DNA of 64,000 bases, from assembly GCA_031308135.1 (NCBI GenBank), contig JAHLJT010000631.1, positions 154,955,276 to 155,019,275 of the forward strand, given 5' to 3'. The DNA is from Acheta domesticus. Its lineage: Eukaryota; Arthropoda; Insecta; Orthoptera; Gryllidae. Below the pieces are notes generated by a model. That model was not told where the DNA came from, made no database searches, and saw only the letters and a program-made list of their open reading frames with translations. How positions within the stretch are numbered: position 1 is the stretch's first letter; every line of letters starts with the position of its first letter. Of this stretch, positions 33,599-46,209 are shown piece after piece. Both the position numbers and the translations under genes were made by a program.

Positions 33599-33601
33599 TA
33601 A

Positions 33602-36600
33602 GTGGCTTTAACAAAGTTCAATGAATACAATATTTCTTTCAAGTTTGTTGTATAAATAAACAAAAATAAAATATGAACCTACAACATCGGGTGAAAGAAC
33701 TAATGCTAAACAGCACATACTTTCCCGTATTATTGGAAACAGCTACGTAGGATTGAAATATTACAATTTATGCCCTATTTATCTAAGCTATTATTTGAGA
33801 ACGTCCAATTAAACCAAGAAGCAAACAACTCACTGTCTCCATCGCAGTGTTGTCAGAACTATGTGTTCCGTACGATCCACAAAGCCTTCGACAGCCGTTC
33901 GTTATTTGTCCGGCGGAAACTGACGACCCGCCGCGTGGGCCCAGCACCCCACGGCCGGCCACCATGCCACGCACCATCAGCTCAGGACCCCTTCACCCCC
34001 GGCGAGATGCTCCGTTCAACAAAAAAGCCTCGCTGGAATTTTGTTGTTTGTCCTGCCGAGGACTCGTCGCCAACTTTCTCCGTTCCCCAGCGCGCAGTTC
34101 CCTACATGCCACAACGGCACCGCACTCGCATACGATGTCCCCGTAGCAGCCTCGACGGCAAAATCTCCGCGGACGGCATAATCTCCGCGAGGGGGAGTTG
34201 CTTACTCCGCCGACCCGGCGCCGCTCTTGTTCAGACATCCCCGCGCTAGTTGTAAGAAGGGAGGGTGAGCAAGTGGACGTATTGAATTTTCCTCTCTTCT
34301 AACAAATCCTGCAATAGCTTGTGAAGGACCACTTTCCGATTTAGAATTCTCAAGGCAGGAAAGTTGCCTGGTTTTGTGAAATGTCGCCAAATGCTTCAGT
34401 GAAACACAACACATATATTTAACAAAAGATATAATTAAGCTGAATAATTTACAGGCGTGCTATATGAAAGCACGGTGAAGTATGCGTTAATTGCAAGTAC
34501 ACTGAACATATTGAATGAATGGACTAAAAGGGAAACATAGATACAAAATCATATTGTTTGTCTTGAGAGAAGGCGCTGCTGTGAGCTGGACTGCGTTGGA
34601 TGACGTCACCCGCATCTGATGACGTAAGGCAGAGCGCAGTGGACACTGATGGCAAGTAGATTAAAAGGAACAGTTGTTGAGCGAGACGACACTGAACGAA
34701 CTCGCATGATGCATTGTCGCCAACTGAGTAGCAACCAATTGTTCGCACCGACACACACTGTCACAGCGTTGAGGCAAACGCATTATGAATATGAGCATGG
34801 CTCATAGTTTTGCAGGTTAAATGTTAAGGCAATGTTAATTGATGTTGCCCGAACATTACAGCGTTCGCACTGACACGAGTACATTTTCTAGAATGTTGAA
34901 ATGATAACACATATGCAGCGAAGCTGCTGTGAGTGCAGGTTGTAATTGTAACAAGAACCGGTGTCATAAGCATGACTTATAGTTCGCCAAGGCATGAATT
35001 GCCTTGTAAGAGAGAAAAACACACGTGCGTGGGCAGCGTGATTGAACATAAGAAAAACTGAGAGCACATACTGAACTAGTATCACTAGCACAAAGGCATG
35101 GTTGCCTCACAAAAGAAAGAACACGCGCCTGGGCGGCGTGGAGTGTGCAACATGGAGCTCAGATCACAACTGACTGACCGCGACTCGACCGCTCGCAGAG
35201 AAGAGCGAGCCGTGTGCGACCTTTCGCGCGCATACTGGGCGCTGTCCAATCAGAATTAACGTAACAAAAATTATGTATTTGCGATTATTCTGAAAGGGAA
35301 AAGGAATTCAAGATAAAATATATGAAACAGGCATGATTTTTACGAAACAGGCATGATTTTTTCGTAATTGTAAAAATTATGCCATCAAATGTGACTGACA
35401 GGGAATCTTAAAATGTTTTATATATTATAAGCTGGATATAACGGCTAACACGTGCCAGTTTGACGTGCAGTTCGGAGAAAAGCGGAGGGAGGTCGGATCC
35501 CGAGAATTTAAGCGTTGCAGCTGCGTTGCGCTGAGAAAACGTGTTGTGACATGTTCTTCCGTTAAATAGGAATTGCGACACAGGCATTGGAAAGAGCTTG
35601 CGAGAATGCGAAGTGCTTCAATACAAATGTAATAAAGAGAATAAAATAAAGTATGCATATAGTAACTTGTTCGAACACTAGTGTTGGGTTCACACTCGAT
35701 GCGCTTCGCGCACATGACAATGCTGCCCTCGGCAGGTCTTGTTGAACCGTCTCCGCGCTCGGTACACGCTCCATGCGCTTCGCGCACGTAACGACGCTGC
35801 CCTCGGCAGATCGATCGTGGAGTTAAATGCGCTGCCTTGTCTTCGATTAGCAGCCGTTACAGTCACTGTATGTATTCATAGTGAACCTGACGTCGGTAGG
35901 AACCGCATTGCAATACGGGCAGGACTTATTTACACCTGTGGAGAAAGACCGTGTTTGCCGCCAACACACTCTTACTGCCAGAGTCCAACCTCCATCGTTT
36001 GGGGCCAGTTCCATGGCCAATCTGCGGGGCGACACACGCCTCCCGTATCCTGCGAGCTGTGTGGCCTGCATTCCCGCTTCGCCCGAGAGAGGAGCACTCC
36101 TGAGGTCCACGCAGCCACCGAGAACCAGGTATTTGGCAACGCCGTGTGCCTATTTAAGTGGTGCACCGCAAGACCAATGAACTGTCACGAGAACAAGCTC
36201 TCTTCAAGATGTAAAAAATAACAGTCATTTGTAATTCATTTCTGTATAATTAAGGTCTTTAATTGTGTCTATCATGTTTCATCTCATCAGTCAAAGTAGA
36301 ATAGAAATTTAGTAGCAATAAAAAGTATGTGCAATACAAATCTTGTCAAGTTCGTCAACCTCCGCTTCCTCCCTTAACCTTTTCCCATCCCTCCCCACCC
36401 CCCACCCCCCACCCCCGCCCCGGGCAGCTCAAGCCCGGCGCGGCGTCAGCTGTTCTCTGGCACCGCTCAGTCCGCTCAAGCACCACCGCCGCTTTTCTAA
36501 GTATACCTTCCTCGTCTCTCTGTACACTATGTGAATTCTACAACTGTATAAAAATATAATACAAACGTTTTGTGAACTTGTATTGGAAAAAGAAGCCTGA

Positions 36601-36960
36601 TACCACACAGCTGCATCAAGTCACAACAATGACACGTAATTCACAAAAATTTGTGACAGCGGAACGAAATTCAATTGCTGCATTCCTTGCATTGTCGATA
36701 CTCCCTTAAAAAGCTAGCTATATTTGTTTCCAATATTTGAAAATAAATAATTTTTTAAAGATTAATGTGTAAATGTATAACAAAAGATCGAATGTAAAAA
36801 CAAACAAAGAAATAATATACAAAATTGCAAATTCTAATTTACGACGCATCCGGCTAGCTGAAGAGCAGTAAACTTGCAGCGGGATATGTTTGTCACGAAA
36901 TTATGGAAAAACTACTAGTATTTTCAAAAAGTTAAGCATGGCCCTATTTGAAGATGAATT
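33602..36960. other. No gene supported; several GC-rich patches
   Basis: GC-rich patches at 33880-34240, 35690-36190 and 36360-36500 contain overlapping open frames on both strands without a recognisable domain. At 35690-35820 a unit of about 45 bases with TGCGCTTCGCGCA and GCTGCCCTCGGCAG occurs twice. A C-rich simple repeat (CCCCACCCCCCACCCC type) is at 36385-36422. These may be pieces of LTR elements or of a CpG-rich promoter; nothing decides between them. Confidence 0.35.
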
Positions 36961-37988
36961 TTGATGAACGTTGATGAACATTTCATTGAGAAAAACCAGC
37001 AGCCATCTACCGCCGCCCAAAGTACGTTTTTTTGACATTTTCTCATTTTTTGGTTTTCTACTGGTAGTAACGAAAATATTAACTCTAGAATATTAAAGAA
37101 CACAAAAACCCCGTCCTAAATGGCAATTGTCTTTTAAAAATTTGTAGCTGTTATTAAGAAAATGGCGTTTAATCGCTACTAAAAATGCGAAATATGTAGC
37201 TCTTTTTCACAGAACATTTTTGAGTTTTCAAAAAACTTCATTTGAAGCCATTTGAAGCACGTATATTCACGAATATAATATACACATAAATAATTCACAT
37301 TACCAGCAATTTGTAAACATTATTATTTTTGTGAGTGTAAGTGCTTCAAATAACTTCAAATAAAGTATTTTGAAAACTCAAACATTTTCTGGGAAAATGA
37401 GTCGCAAATTTCGCATTTTTAGTAGTGCTAAAACGCAATTTTCTTTAAAACTTCTAGATTTTTGTGTTCTTTAGTATTCTAAATTAATATTTTCGTTCTA
37501 CCCTTAGGAAACCGAAAAATTAAGAAAATGACAAAAAAATGTACTTTTGGCCGTGATAGATGGTATCTGGTAAGAAAGAGTATGTGGCAATTCCGAATAG
37601 CTAGCGAAGACCCAAGGAAATAGAAAACGAATACGGGAAAGTCTGTGCCATTCTGTTACACCACTAGTAGTTGGAGAAGACGCCGAATAAAATTCAAACT
37701 TTTGCAATTTTTGAAACTTCAGAGTTAACCGTGAAAATGGGACCTATACCACACTAACAAGTGCATTTTACTCTGTTCTTACAAGAAATTTAAAGAAAAA
37801 AATTTGAGCTGATTTTGAGAAACTTTTGAAAATGTCAGGGGAGCTTCATGTAAAGTACCCCCAAGTTTTATAGATTTTTTAAAAAATCTCAAAGATTCAA
37901 ATCGACCAGGGAATATCCATTTTGGAAGAAATTGTACCTATGGTTTAGGCGCTAGTAGTGTTCACAGACGCACGGACAGACGGACCTC

Positions 37989-38000
<12 letters not shown>
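36960..38000. repeat. AT-rich dispersed repeat, block 3
   Basis: Contains two head-to-head parts of the same family (TTTTGACATTTTCTCATTTTT and GAAAATGGCGTTTAATCGC at 37030-37170; reversed phrases and TCTGTGCCATTCTG at 37330-37650), ending with the TTAGGCGCTAGTAGTGTTCAC phrase family near 37945 also seen at 53725 and 4330. No coding potential. Confidence 0.6.

Positions 38001-38062
<62 letters not shown>
37990..38062. repeat. (TC)n(TA)n microsatellite
   Basis: A CT run followed by a TA run of about 40 bases, at the left edge of the Helitron-like element. Confidence 0.9.
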
Positions 38063-38063
<1 letters not shown>

Positions 38064-38377
38064 AAAATTCAATTCTCCTGTCACAAATTTAGTTACCATT
38101 CTCCTCTGAAACGGCTGGATCTATTTTGATGAAGTTTTATAAGTATATTCAGTAGGTCTGAGAATAGATTGTTATCTATTTTTTATGTCTCTTAGTGATA
38201 AGGGTGGTCCACTCCAATTTTTTTTTAATTTTTCGGATAAAACGTTTTAGGCAACCCGCTACACACGGTAGGTATTTCACACGGCGGTTTTTCACCCGCT
38301 ACACGGTGTTTCTCCATACTACGCACCTGCTCAGCGATGTGCAGAATCTGCTATTAAATGTGAACAACGAGAGAGAC

Positions 38378-38417
<40 letters not shown>

Positions 38418-38532
38418 GGAGTAAGACAGACGGGGAATGAGAGAGAGACGGAGAAAGAGAGAAGGGGAAAGCGAGAGAAAGACGGAGAAAGAGATATATA
38501 GGGGCAGAGCAACATCTGCCGGGCTCAGCTAG
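38023..38532 (+). mobile_element. Non-autonomous Helitron
   Basis: The right end shows a 6-bp hairpin (GGCAGA 38503-38508, TCTGCC 38515-38520) followed after a short gap by CAGCTAG, ending in CTAG. This is the Helitron 3' pattern. The left part has the TATATATAAAATTCAATTCTC start and ACGGCTGGATCTATTTTGATG phrase that I associate with insect Helitrons. A (GA)n tract lies at 38372-38412. There is no coding capacity. The left limit is approximate. Confidence 0.6.
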
Positions 38533-38906
38533 AAAAATGTTTGTCTCCGCCATACATTGTTCCGTTAGGTTTGAGGAGTCTTAAGCATATTAGAGACTAA
38601 TATATCAATAATTCTATAATTAGCAGGAAAAAAAGCACAGCAATTACTATTTGACTACAGGTAGATATGACATTGGGACTAGGAACTTTGTTTTAATGAT
38701 TTGTAATGTTTATTGCTGCGAAATGTTTAATTAGCTTTCATATATGTTTAGTTAGCCTTCGGAAATTGATATTAAATTCTCGAATGTACAAAATGAACAG
38801 ATTCATTGTCGAACCGTTAAAAATGTGTACATGTATTTTATAACAAATTTTAAATGATTGTTCTTTAGAGAATATTTATTTATTATCGTTATTTTCTCCT
38901 GCCGTC

Positions 38907-38909
<3 letters not shown>

Positions 38910-38944
<35 letters not shown>
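38910..38944. repeat. (TA)n microsatellite
   Basis: TA tract of about 35 bases. Confidence 0.9.
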
Positions 38945-38947
<3 letters not shown>

Positions 38948-39060
38948 GTTTTTACTGCCATTTAGTACAACAATAGGTAAAGGAAACCCTGATTCATTTA
39001 CATGAGTAATTATCAATTGATCAGTATCCCCGCAAGGCGTCTACCGCCGTCACTTCTGAC

Positions 39061-39860
39061 CAGTGTTGCCAGATTTACCGCATTTTATACCGCATTATTT
39101 ACACCTAATCCGCATTAAGCGATGAGGATGCCAAAAAAATCTGCATTTCCATGATACTGGATTAAAATCCATTTTTTCATTTTCTCAGTTATTACAACGA
39201 TCGTTAGATGTCCCGCTAACTATGGTTGACAAAGTTTGAATGTTCAAAATGCTGTATCTCTCTATTCGTTTAAAGTAGAAAGCAAAAAAACAGCAATCAT
39301 CTACCAATCATTAGGGCTTTATCCAATTGCCGTATTCGAAAATTCATGACCAAGCACCAAGGTGTGGTCGTGAACTCCGTCCTTTAGTGTCTTACTGTTA
39401 GAGATTCAGAGGACAAATAGGTGACAACTTGTTGGTTAGTCGTTTTCGAATACGCCAAATAAGAATAAGGAGCGCCGTTGATTATTGGGATTCTTACTGC
39501 GTTTATTCAAGCCGGAGAAAGATGCACTTCACGGGATATTGAAATTAAAAATGTTGAAATTACTTTACTTGGCTTCATTAAACTAAGATTAAAAATAAAT
39601 TGAAAGTACATTTATAACAAAAATACTGATATTTTATATTTTTAATTTCTTGGGTGAATCGAGAACAAACGTAGAACATATATAGTGAGACAATATTGCA
39701 TTTAATTAATAAAACGGAATTCTATGTCGATATATGAATTATTGATATTTTCCCCTATTTTTAAATTATATTCTACGTAGTAAATCCGCATTCATTAGAA
39801 GAAATCCGCATTTTCGAACTTAAAACTGCGCAATCGGAAGTTTCACGTCTGGCAACATTG
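39061..39860. mobile_element. hAT-type MITE
   Basis: 800 bases beginning CAGTGTTGCCAGA and ending (reverse complement) CAATGTTGCCAGA, flanked by the perfect 8-bp duplication CTTCTGAC (39053-39060 and 39861-39868). Eight-base duplications and CAGTGTTGCCA-type ends are diagnostic of hAT elements. The inside is AT-rich with ATCCGCATT phrases near both ends (39100-39120, 39783-39815) and no transposase, so it depended on a related autonomous element. Confidence 0.85.
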
Positions 39861-40042
39861 CTTCTGACCCAGTAAGCAGCACTGAGTAGGGATGAGATCT
39901 CTCACACAATAAGCCGTTTCTCACTTACTACAGTTTTCGGTCATTATTTTTATTGTGTGGACGTTAATCGTAATTTTACAAATATCATTTTTCTATTTCG
40001 GTGTAATTTTTAAATAATTTATAATTAATTTGCAGGGCTGTA

Positions 40043-40315
40043 ATGAAAAACGTCATCGAAGCCATCATTTTAAATGGCAAATTTCGAGGTGAGAATATAT
40101 TACTGCCACGTATCCCTATTATACCCACAGTTGTGCCAATTCAATTTAAACGTCTTCAATTTCCGTTAAGATTGGCATTTGCGATGACTATTAATAAGTC
40201 TCAAGGTCAAACGATGTCTGTTTGTGGCTTATTTTTGAGCACACCATGTTTTTCACACGGTCTACATGGCATGCTCTCGAGTGGGCAAACCATCCAGTTT
40301 ATTTGTGTTAGCTAA
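40043..40315 (+). pseudogene. Helitron helicase C-terminal fragment
   Basis: The 90-residue frame includes LLPRIPIIPTVVPIQFKRLQ and FPLRLAFAMTINKSQGQTM, the very characteristic C-terminal end of the PIF1-like helicase of animal Helitrons (RIPLxPsd.PFxFKRLQFPvxlxFAMTINKaQGQS). In the intact protein this helicase unwinds DNA during rolling-circle transposition. The Rep nuclease and most of the helicase are missing. The normal CFSHGQLYVACSR end is altered to CFSHGLHGMLSSG, so the end is frameshifted or mutated. Confidence 0.85.
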
Positions 40316-40589
40316 AGATGGGATAACAAAAATATTGTACACATTGTTGCATTGAGGAAGTGATATGGTTTTTTAGTAAAATTATTATAATTAGCAATGT
40401 ATATGATTTCAAAAAATTAATTACAATAAATTAAAAATATAAATGATTGGTATTGTGTTATTTTTATATTTCATCATCGTTCACAGCACTCCAAGCCTTT
40501 TCAACTCATATATATCACATCCACAAACACTGACAATAAGTTAGTCATTTTTTCTACTAAAATATTCCTAGGAATAATTTATATGGCAA

Positions 40590-40613
40590 AACAACGCTTG
40601 TCGGGACAGCTAG
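40590..40613 (+). mobile_element. Helitron 3' terminus
   Basis: AACGCTTGTCGGGACAGCTAG followed by T matches the Helitron 3' end pattern: a short hairpin and a CTAG end inserted before T. It lies 300 bases after the helicase fragment and probably ends the same 5'-truncated Helitron (about 40020-40613). Confidence 0.6.
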
Positions 40614-40705
40614 TTTTTATATATTAGGAAAACCCGGCAGACGTTCTGCCCTTCATCTCCCTCTTTCCTCTCTCATCTCCGTTTCTCACTGCCTCTCCCT
40701 CCCTC

Positions 40706-40743
<38 letters not shown>

Positions 40744-41120
40744 GCTCTCTGTGCCTCTCATTCACATTTACTTGCAGATTCTGTACGTCTCTGAGGAGGT
40801 GAGGTATTATCGAGAAGCGCCGTACCAGCAAAAATGCAATAGAATGTTCAGGAAGAGTTCATTCTGTAAATTACGGTGTGAGAAACTTTTCTTTGAGGCC
40901 TTTGGCCTCACAATTTTAGTTTTTAAGGCCCTAGAACGCCTCGTTTAGGATTTATTTAACGATATAGATTCAAAGTGGTGTGGCGTGTTTTGCAGGTTAC
41001 ATTTGATATGAATATATAGTGGATATGTAGTGAATATGTAGCGCCAAGTAGTGGAGCTACAATAGAATTAACAACACATAAACCTTCTCGGTGAAAAAAC
41101 ACGTAGCAGTGCCAACTCGT
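40614..41120. repeat. Dispersed repeat shared with 16862-17690
   Basis: Contains GGAAAACCCGGCAGACG, a CT-rich stretch with a (TC)n run at 40708-40740, and the CCAGCAAAAATG ... AGGCCCTAGAACGCCTC body. It lacks the SINE present in the other copy, so it shows the pre-insertion state. Confidence 0.6.
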
Positions 41121-42447
41121 ATATTAGTGAACTAAGTGCAAGGGTAGGGGTAATGCTCATGGATCAGTGTTTAGTTCACACGGCCAATAGGCCAATGAAA
41201 GAAAATGGAAATTATACACAAAAAAGTTAGATTTATACCAACATCCTGCTTTATATATATATATTGAAATGTACCAACAATGTCTCGTCATAAATTATTA
41301 CGAGATCGTGCCGTCCTTTCCCTTAGGGCTGTTATATTCGTGACCCGTTCCGAATTTATAGAAAAATTTTGGGCGCCAGGAACAGGTTACGATAATTGAT
41401 AATTAAAACCAATGCTTCCACAGCTAATTTTAACGAAGGGATAAATGTCCGGCTAGCTGGGTCAAAGGGTCACGTAATGGATAATCGCTATCGCCTAGAT
41501 AGCCGATTATTCGATCTGCCAACTATACAGTATGGCGAGGAATCTGAAAGGAAATAATTATATATTTCTAACTACTTAACAGTTGTGATTGATCAAATAA
41601 AAATCATCTTTTCATTTCCAAAAGAAAATGAAAACAATTTATTGACTTCTATTGACAATTGTTCTGCCTTTAGGTCATGACCTCGTTTTAAAAGAAAACC
41701 TTTGTACTGCAGTACTTATCTAACGTGATCTTGATCGACGGCGCCCCGCAGTATCTTCTCACTTGAATGCAGATAATCCCAAGTCCAGCTTCTCTCTTCT
41801 AATCTTGCGACGCTGCCGACGAATCCAGCCCTCACTGCTTAGAATATCTACCGGTTCTTACTTGATATTCACATTACTAGTTCTCCCCAACTACGTGGTA
41901 AAACATTAAAGTCCAAAACCGCAATATAAAAAAAACTTTCAAAGTCCTAAGCGAATTTAGCTGCTGCACATCAACTTTCAGAGTCCGAAAACTATTGAGT
42001 CTCACGTCAAACTCCCACTCCCCTAATATTATACTCGCGAGCGATCTGTACCACTTGACGACCTCAATCAGAATGTCATTTACTCCTCCGTTTCTCGCCC
42101 TCAACGCCTCGGTATCCGTCCTTCATTCTTATTTTTTTAAACAAAACGACAAATTTCGACATTCTATTCTCAGAAGTTGACAGTCTATTCTCCCTTAGCC
42201 AATCCATTCATTTCTTACCAAATCAAGTAGCCACGCCCTCGATAGTCATTCCTTTCTAGATCAATCCCAAATTATCTTATATGTCTTTCTAGCCAGCGCC
42301 CCCACCTATTCAAGGCCTGAATGCAGTTTATTGACCTTGCCAACCACTACGCCGGCGTTGCTAAGGCTATTGCCATTTGCAGAACCTTTTAACCCAACCC
42401 ATTTACAGCAAATGTTACTGTCAAAATATATAATATATTGGTATATC

Positions 42448-42494
<47 letters not shown>

Positions 42495-45230
42495 TACCGG
42501 ATAGGTAATCATTACGTGTGACGGGCATCATGAATTTTGAAATTGAACTTTAACATTTCTTGTGGAAGTTATCAGCATCGGACATTGAAATAATGAAGAA
42601 GATATTATCATTCGTTATAACTTCGCTTGTGGAGAAGATTGTTTAAAATAATTGTAGAAAATTTGAACTTTAGAATTTCAGGAAATCGTGATATTGAACA
42701 TTGACACTATTGAAATATTAGTACTCTTGTGAAATATTGTGTGCGAATGTTATGAACTTTGAGATTGGACAAATCAACGATTATTGGGCTTGAAGTCATT
42801 ATAGTTGAGATAGTAATTATTTAATTGGTTGAACTTTTATTCAAAACTTTAATGAGTTTCGTGTGACATTGGTGGATAAGAAAGCGAAGACAGAAGTATT
42901 CCGATAATTGAAACAGTGTCGTTTAGATAGTTTAACTGAGCTCGAGGTGATTATGTTCGTGGGCAGGTGCACATCCGATGCACGAAATAGCAGTGCTCGC
43001 GAATAAGAATGATTATTAGTGGATATAAGCGATCCCTGTTAGAGGAGATATTGGTTGCAAGAAAGAAGAGCGAACGGCGGGGTGTCTGGAGGATCGTTGT
43101 GTGCGCACCGCGCGTCCGTGCCCTGTGAGCGCGTGCCGATGCGGTACTCACCTGGTACTCACCTCTCTCACGGCGCCACGCACGATGATGAGCCAACAGC
43201 AGGACTAGACTGCTGGCTATGTTGACACACAGAACACACACATATCGGCCTCCGGTAGCTCAGGTGACTGTAGCCAGAGGGCTACTAAAAAGAAGGGGGA
43301 CGGAGGACCACTTCGAAAGAGGAAATGAAGGGTCGGCCGAAAGATAGAAAAACGCAAACTGATAGGATAATATTAATTTTATTATCTGATAGTTAAAATG
43401 AAAGTGATATTGCCTCTTGGAAGAGATAATACTTATGGTCTAAGAAAGAAAAGAAAACAAATGATTTCAAACTATTATACTATATACAAAATGCATGCCG
43501 GGCCCGAGCAGTGAAATATTAATAAAAATCCTAATTCTAAGTCTTAAAATTAATGAATATATGTAGAACAACAAAGCTTATTACTGAAGATGCAAAATGA
43601 ATAGAACAGAAAATAATACAATAAATGAATTATATTAAACATTTAAACAATTACTGGAGTGTGTTTCGAATGTCTTTAAATAGCTCGGCACTGCTGGAGT
43701 CAAGAACAGGTACCTGATATGCGGATGCTACTGTTCACGGACGGCTGGCCCGTACAGTCACTGCTGGAGCTCGATGTGCCTGCGGCGATGCGTCTGTGAT
43801 GACATACAGCACCAATGGATCCGATGTTCGGAGTCCCCGGACACGATGAAGCGGCATGTATGCCGCCGCTCACTAACGCGCCACAATGTGCGAGTGATGT
43901 CGTTAAAATGCACGCCAGTGTGGCGCACTTTGATGGAAAGCCTTAGCCCTAATTAGTTGTGAGTTGGGCAGCCTGTATCCCTAAATCAATACCGTTGTGG
44001 CGTGAAGATAACTCACAGCATGGCAAGGCGCAAGTGTCGACTTGACAACGTAAGGCATGAGCAGTTCACATGACTGTCGCGGAAAGTTCGTTGCTCATGG
44101 CAGCGGCCCTGAATGCAAATGACGCTCTGTCATCTGAGCGATGTCTGGCAAGCGAATCTTTTTGGGCGCGATAGTTCCCGTCAATATATAGACAACCGCC
44201 CCCCCCCCGACCTCGAGGTGGTGGCTGGCCACTGCGAGGCGTGGCGGAAGGCGTGGTGTGAGATGGAGAGGGGGGCCTTGGGTGGCTGCCGGTCTTGGGC
44301 CCCGAGACAAGGGGAGGGGGCGCGCGAGGTGCGGCTGCTTAGAAGAAGGGCAGCAATAAGCCGCACATGCCGAAAGAGGCTCTGAAGCGCCCACCCCCGC
44401 CTAAGGGGTGGGTCGGCGGCGCTGAGTACAGGCGAAGTACCCGCGACGGCCGAAGCACAACTACCCCGCTGGGGCTGCCGCGGCGGCAGGCGCCCGTTTG
44501 AAGACAATAGGCGTTTTTGCCGACTGCCGCAAAAGAGTGAACCTCCGCTTTCGCTAGGGGCGGCAGCCTGACAGAGATGCGGCGGGATTAACGGGAGAAT
44601 GGCAACGGCGGGCGCGCGGAGTAGAAGGCGATCAGCCCACCGCGTCAGAGCGGCGCGGGCGGTCTTCTTGCCACTAGCGTGCGTAAACAATCGTCATCAG
44701 AAGAGTTCTACGTGGCGACGTCAGAGAAATGAGCTCATGGTGACCTAATTGATTAGACATTTACGAAAGGGTCATGACCAAAAGCATTAATTTTCAAAAG
44801 TAAATTTCAAACGTTAAAGTAAATGAAGAGTAAATGAATTTTAGATTCATTGTTATTAATAGTTAAGAAACAAAGTTAAACTGAATACATTAATTTGTTA
44901 TTGTTTTAACGAATGGAATATCTCATAATTATTATGCAATCTTGCATAATCAGTAGCTAGCAATCTTTGCATAAAGAAAACTTTCAGATGTTTCTCCTCT
45001 TCCGTATGGCAGGCGAATCGAGTGGCCCATGCTGAATATTGGTAAGCAAATGGTAGATAGTGGCAAAGTACGAACCCATTGAATCGTTGTTATTTGAATC
45101 TTGATTTAGCAAGGGCAAACAAATTAAATTGATAAAAAGTAAGAAAGTTGATTAACAAGTTTATTAATTGGATGATTAATTAGTAAGTTTAGTAGGAGAT
45201 CATTTTAAAGACATTACAATATATATATAT
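41121..45230. other. No gene supported
   Basis: Includes a (TA)n tract at 42452-42492, a region at 42950-43240 with mixed composition, and a GC-rich patch at 44100-44690 with a run of nine C bases at 44201-44209. A plus-strand frame at 43774-43956 and overlapping frames at 44095-44690 show no recognisable domain. TTGAACTTT phrases recur at 42540-42840, like the edges of an LTR element, but no ends were found. Confidence 0.3.
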
Positions 45231-45619
45231 ACAGACGTGTTCAAATTATTAGGACTAAAGAACGTATTTTTAATGTTCTTCGGTTCAATAACATAAAAAT
45301 AGAAGAGAAATATCAGATTGTTGTTACTCGTTACCTCATTCTTGATTGTTTTTAAGAAATGTCTCTTTCAGAGAACTCCCAAATCAATTTATTTTTCACT
45401 GTTGATGACATTTGTCAGTTTCCCTCCTAAGTGTGTTAGTGTAAGCTTGCGGCACACGTGCTTTGCGATTCTGTCTACAGTGTGATTGGAAGTTCCTACC
45501 GTGACATTCGGTTTGGTTTTCATTTTCCATACCTCTTGCTACATTCTGCTGATATTATAAAGTCCGAGAACTTGATTATAATTAATATAGGGAGAAATAT
45601 TGAAGAGTGCAGTATAAAG

Positions 45620-45787
45620 TAAGGTTGTGGCAAAGAAAAAGGACATTTCACCTCGGAAAACTGCTGTTGTGGCAGCACTTATTGCTGAAAACTGTTATAT
45701 ACAGCAGGAAATTGCTAATAGAATGAAAATATCGCAGAAAACTGTTAGCAGAATCAAAATCTCAAAGCAGGAAAGTAATGAATGCAA
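45620..45787 (+). pseudogene. Tc1 transposase, N-terminal piece
   Basis: Reads KVVAKKKDISPRKTAVVAAL and QQEIANRMKISQKTVSRIK, the helix-turn-helix DNA-binding domain of Tc1 transposases. No ATG was found at the expected start. The frame ends at the Penelope insertion and resumes after it at 48229 in the same frame once one copy of the target duplication is removed. Confidence 0.75.
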
Positions 45788-46152
45788 TTAAATGATCACA
45801 GGTGTTGTCATTGCCAACAATGTTGTTTATTTCAAGAGCAGCTTTCGATGGCTTAGCCATCATCATCAGTTTTCTAGTATAAGAAAATAGCAAACAATTA
45901 ATTAAACAATTAAAAGCAAGAGATAACAATAAAACAAGAGATTAACATTAGGAATGGCGGATTACTAGTAATTTAAAAACAGAACTAACATTATGTGAAA
46001 TGAAAACAAAGGGAAAGAAATTTTTATATAACAGGAATTTAAATCTACGCAAGAAAGTGGATGAAATCGAATAGAACTTGAGAAAACAAAACAGTTTTGT
46101 AACAGAAACATGAAATGTAAGTTGAGCCGTTCCTTACCTGCTGTCTGGAAGC
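45787..46152 (-). repeat. Penelope terminal repeat, left (inverted)
   Basis: Reverse complement of the right terminal repeat, with only a few differences and a small indel in an A/T run. It begins ATTAAATGATCACAGG and ends TGCTGTCTGGAAGC. Confidence 0.88.
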
Positions 46153-46161
46153 ATAGTTCAT

Positions 46162-46209
46162 AGGATATGAGAACTCATAGGATATGAGAACTCAAGAGTT
46201 CTCATATCC
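46162..46209. repeat. 17-bp tandem repeat and 14-bp palindrome at the ORF start
   Basis: AGGATATGAGAACTCAT is followed by a second copy ending CAA. The second copy then pairs with what follows: GGATATGAGAACTC (46180-46193) and GAGTTCTCATATCC (46196-46209) are exact reverse complements around AA. The presumed start codon at 46184 lies inside the palindrome. The joint between the inverted repeat and the coding body is therefore a hairpin. Confidence 0.85.

Noticed and set aside
33840..34250. A protein-coding gene in overlapping long frames
   Set aside because: Frames overlap on both strands, composition is Arg/Pro-rich, and no motif or homologue is recognised.
44095..44690. A protein-coding gene in the GC-rich patch
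   Set aside because: Same reason: several overlapping frames on both strands and no domain.
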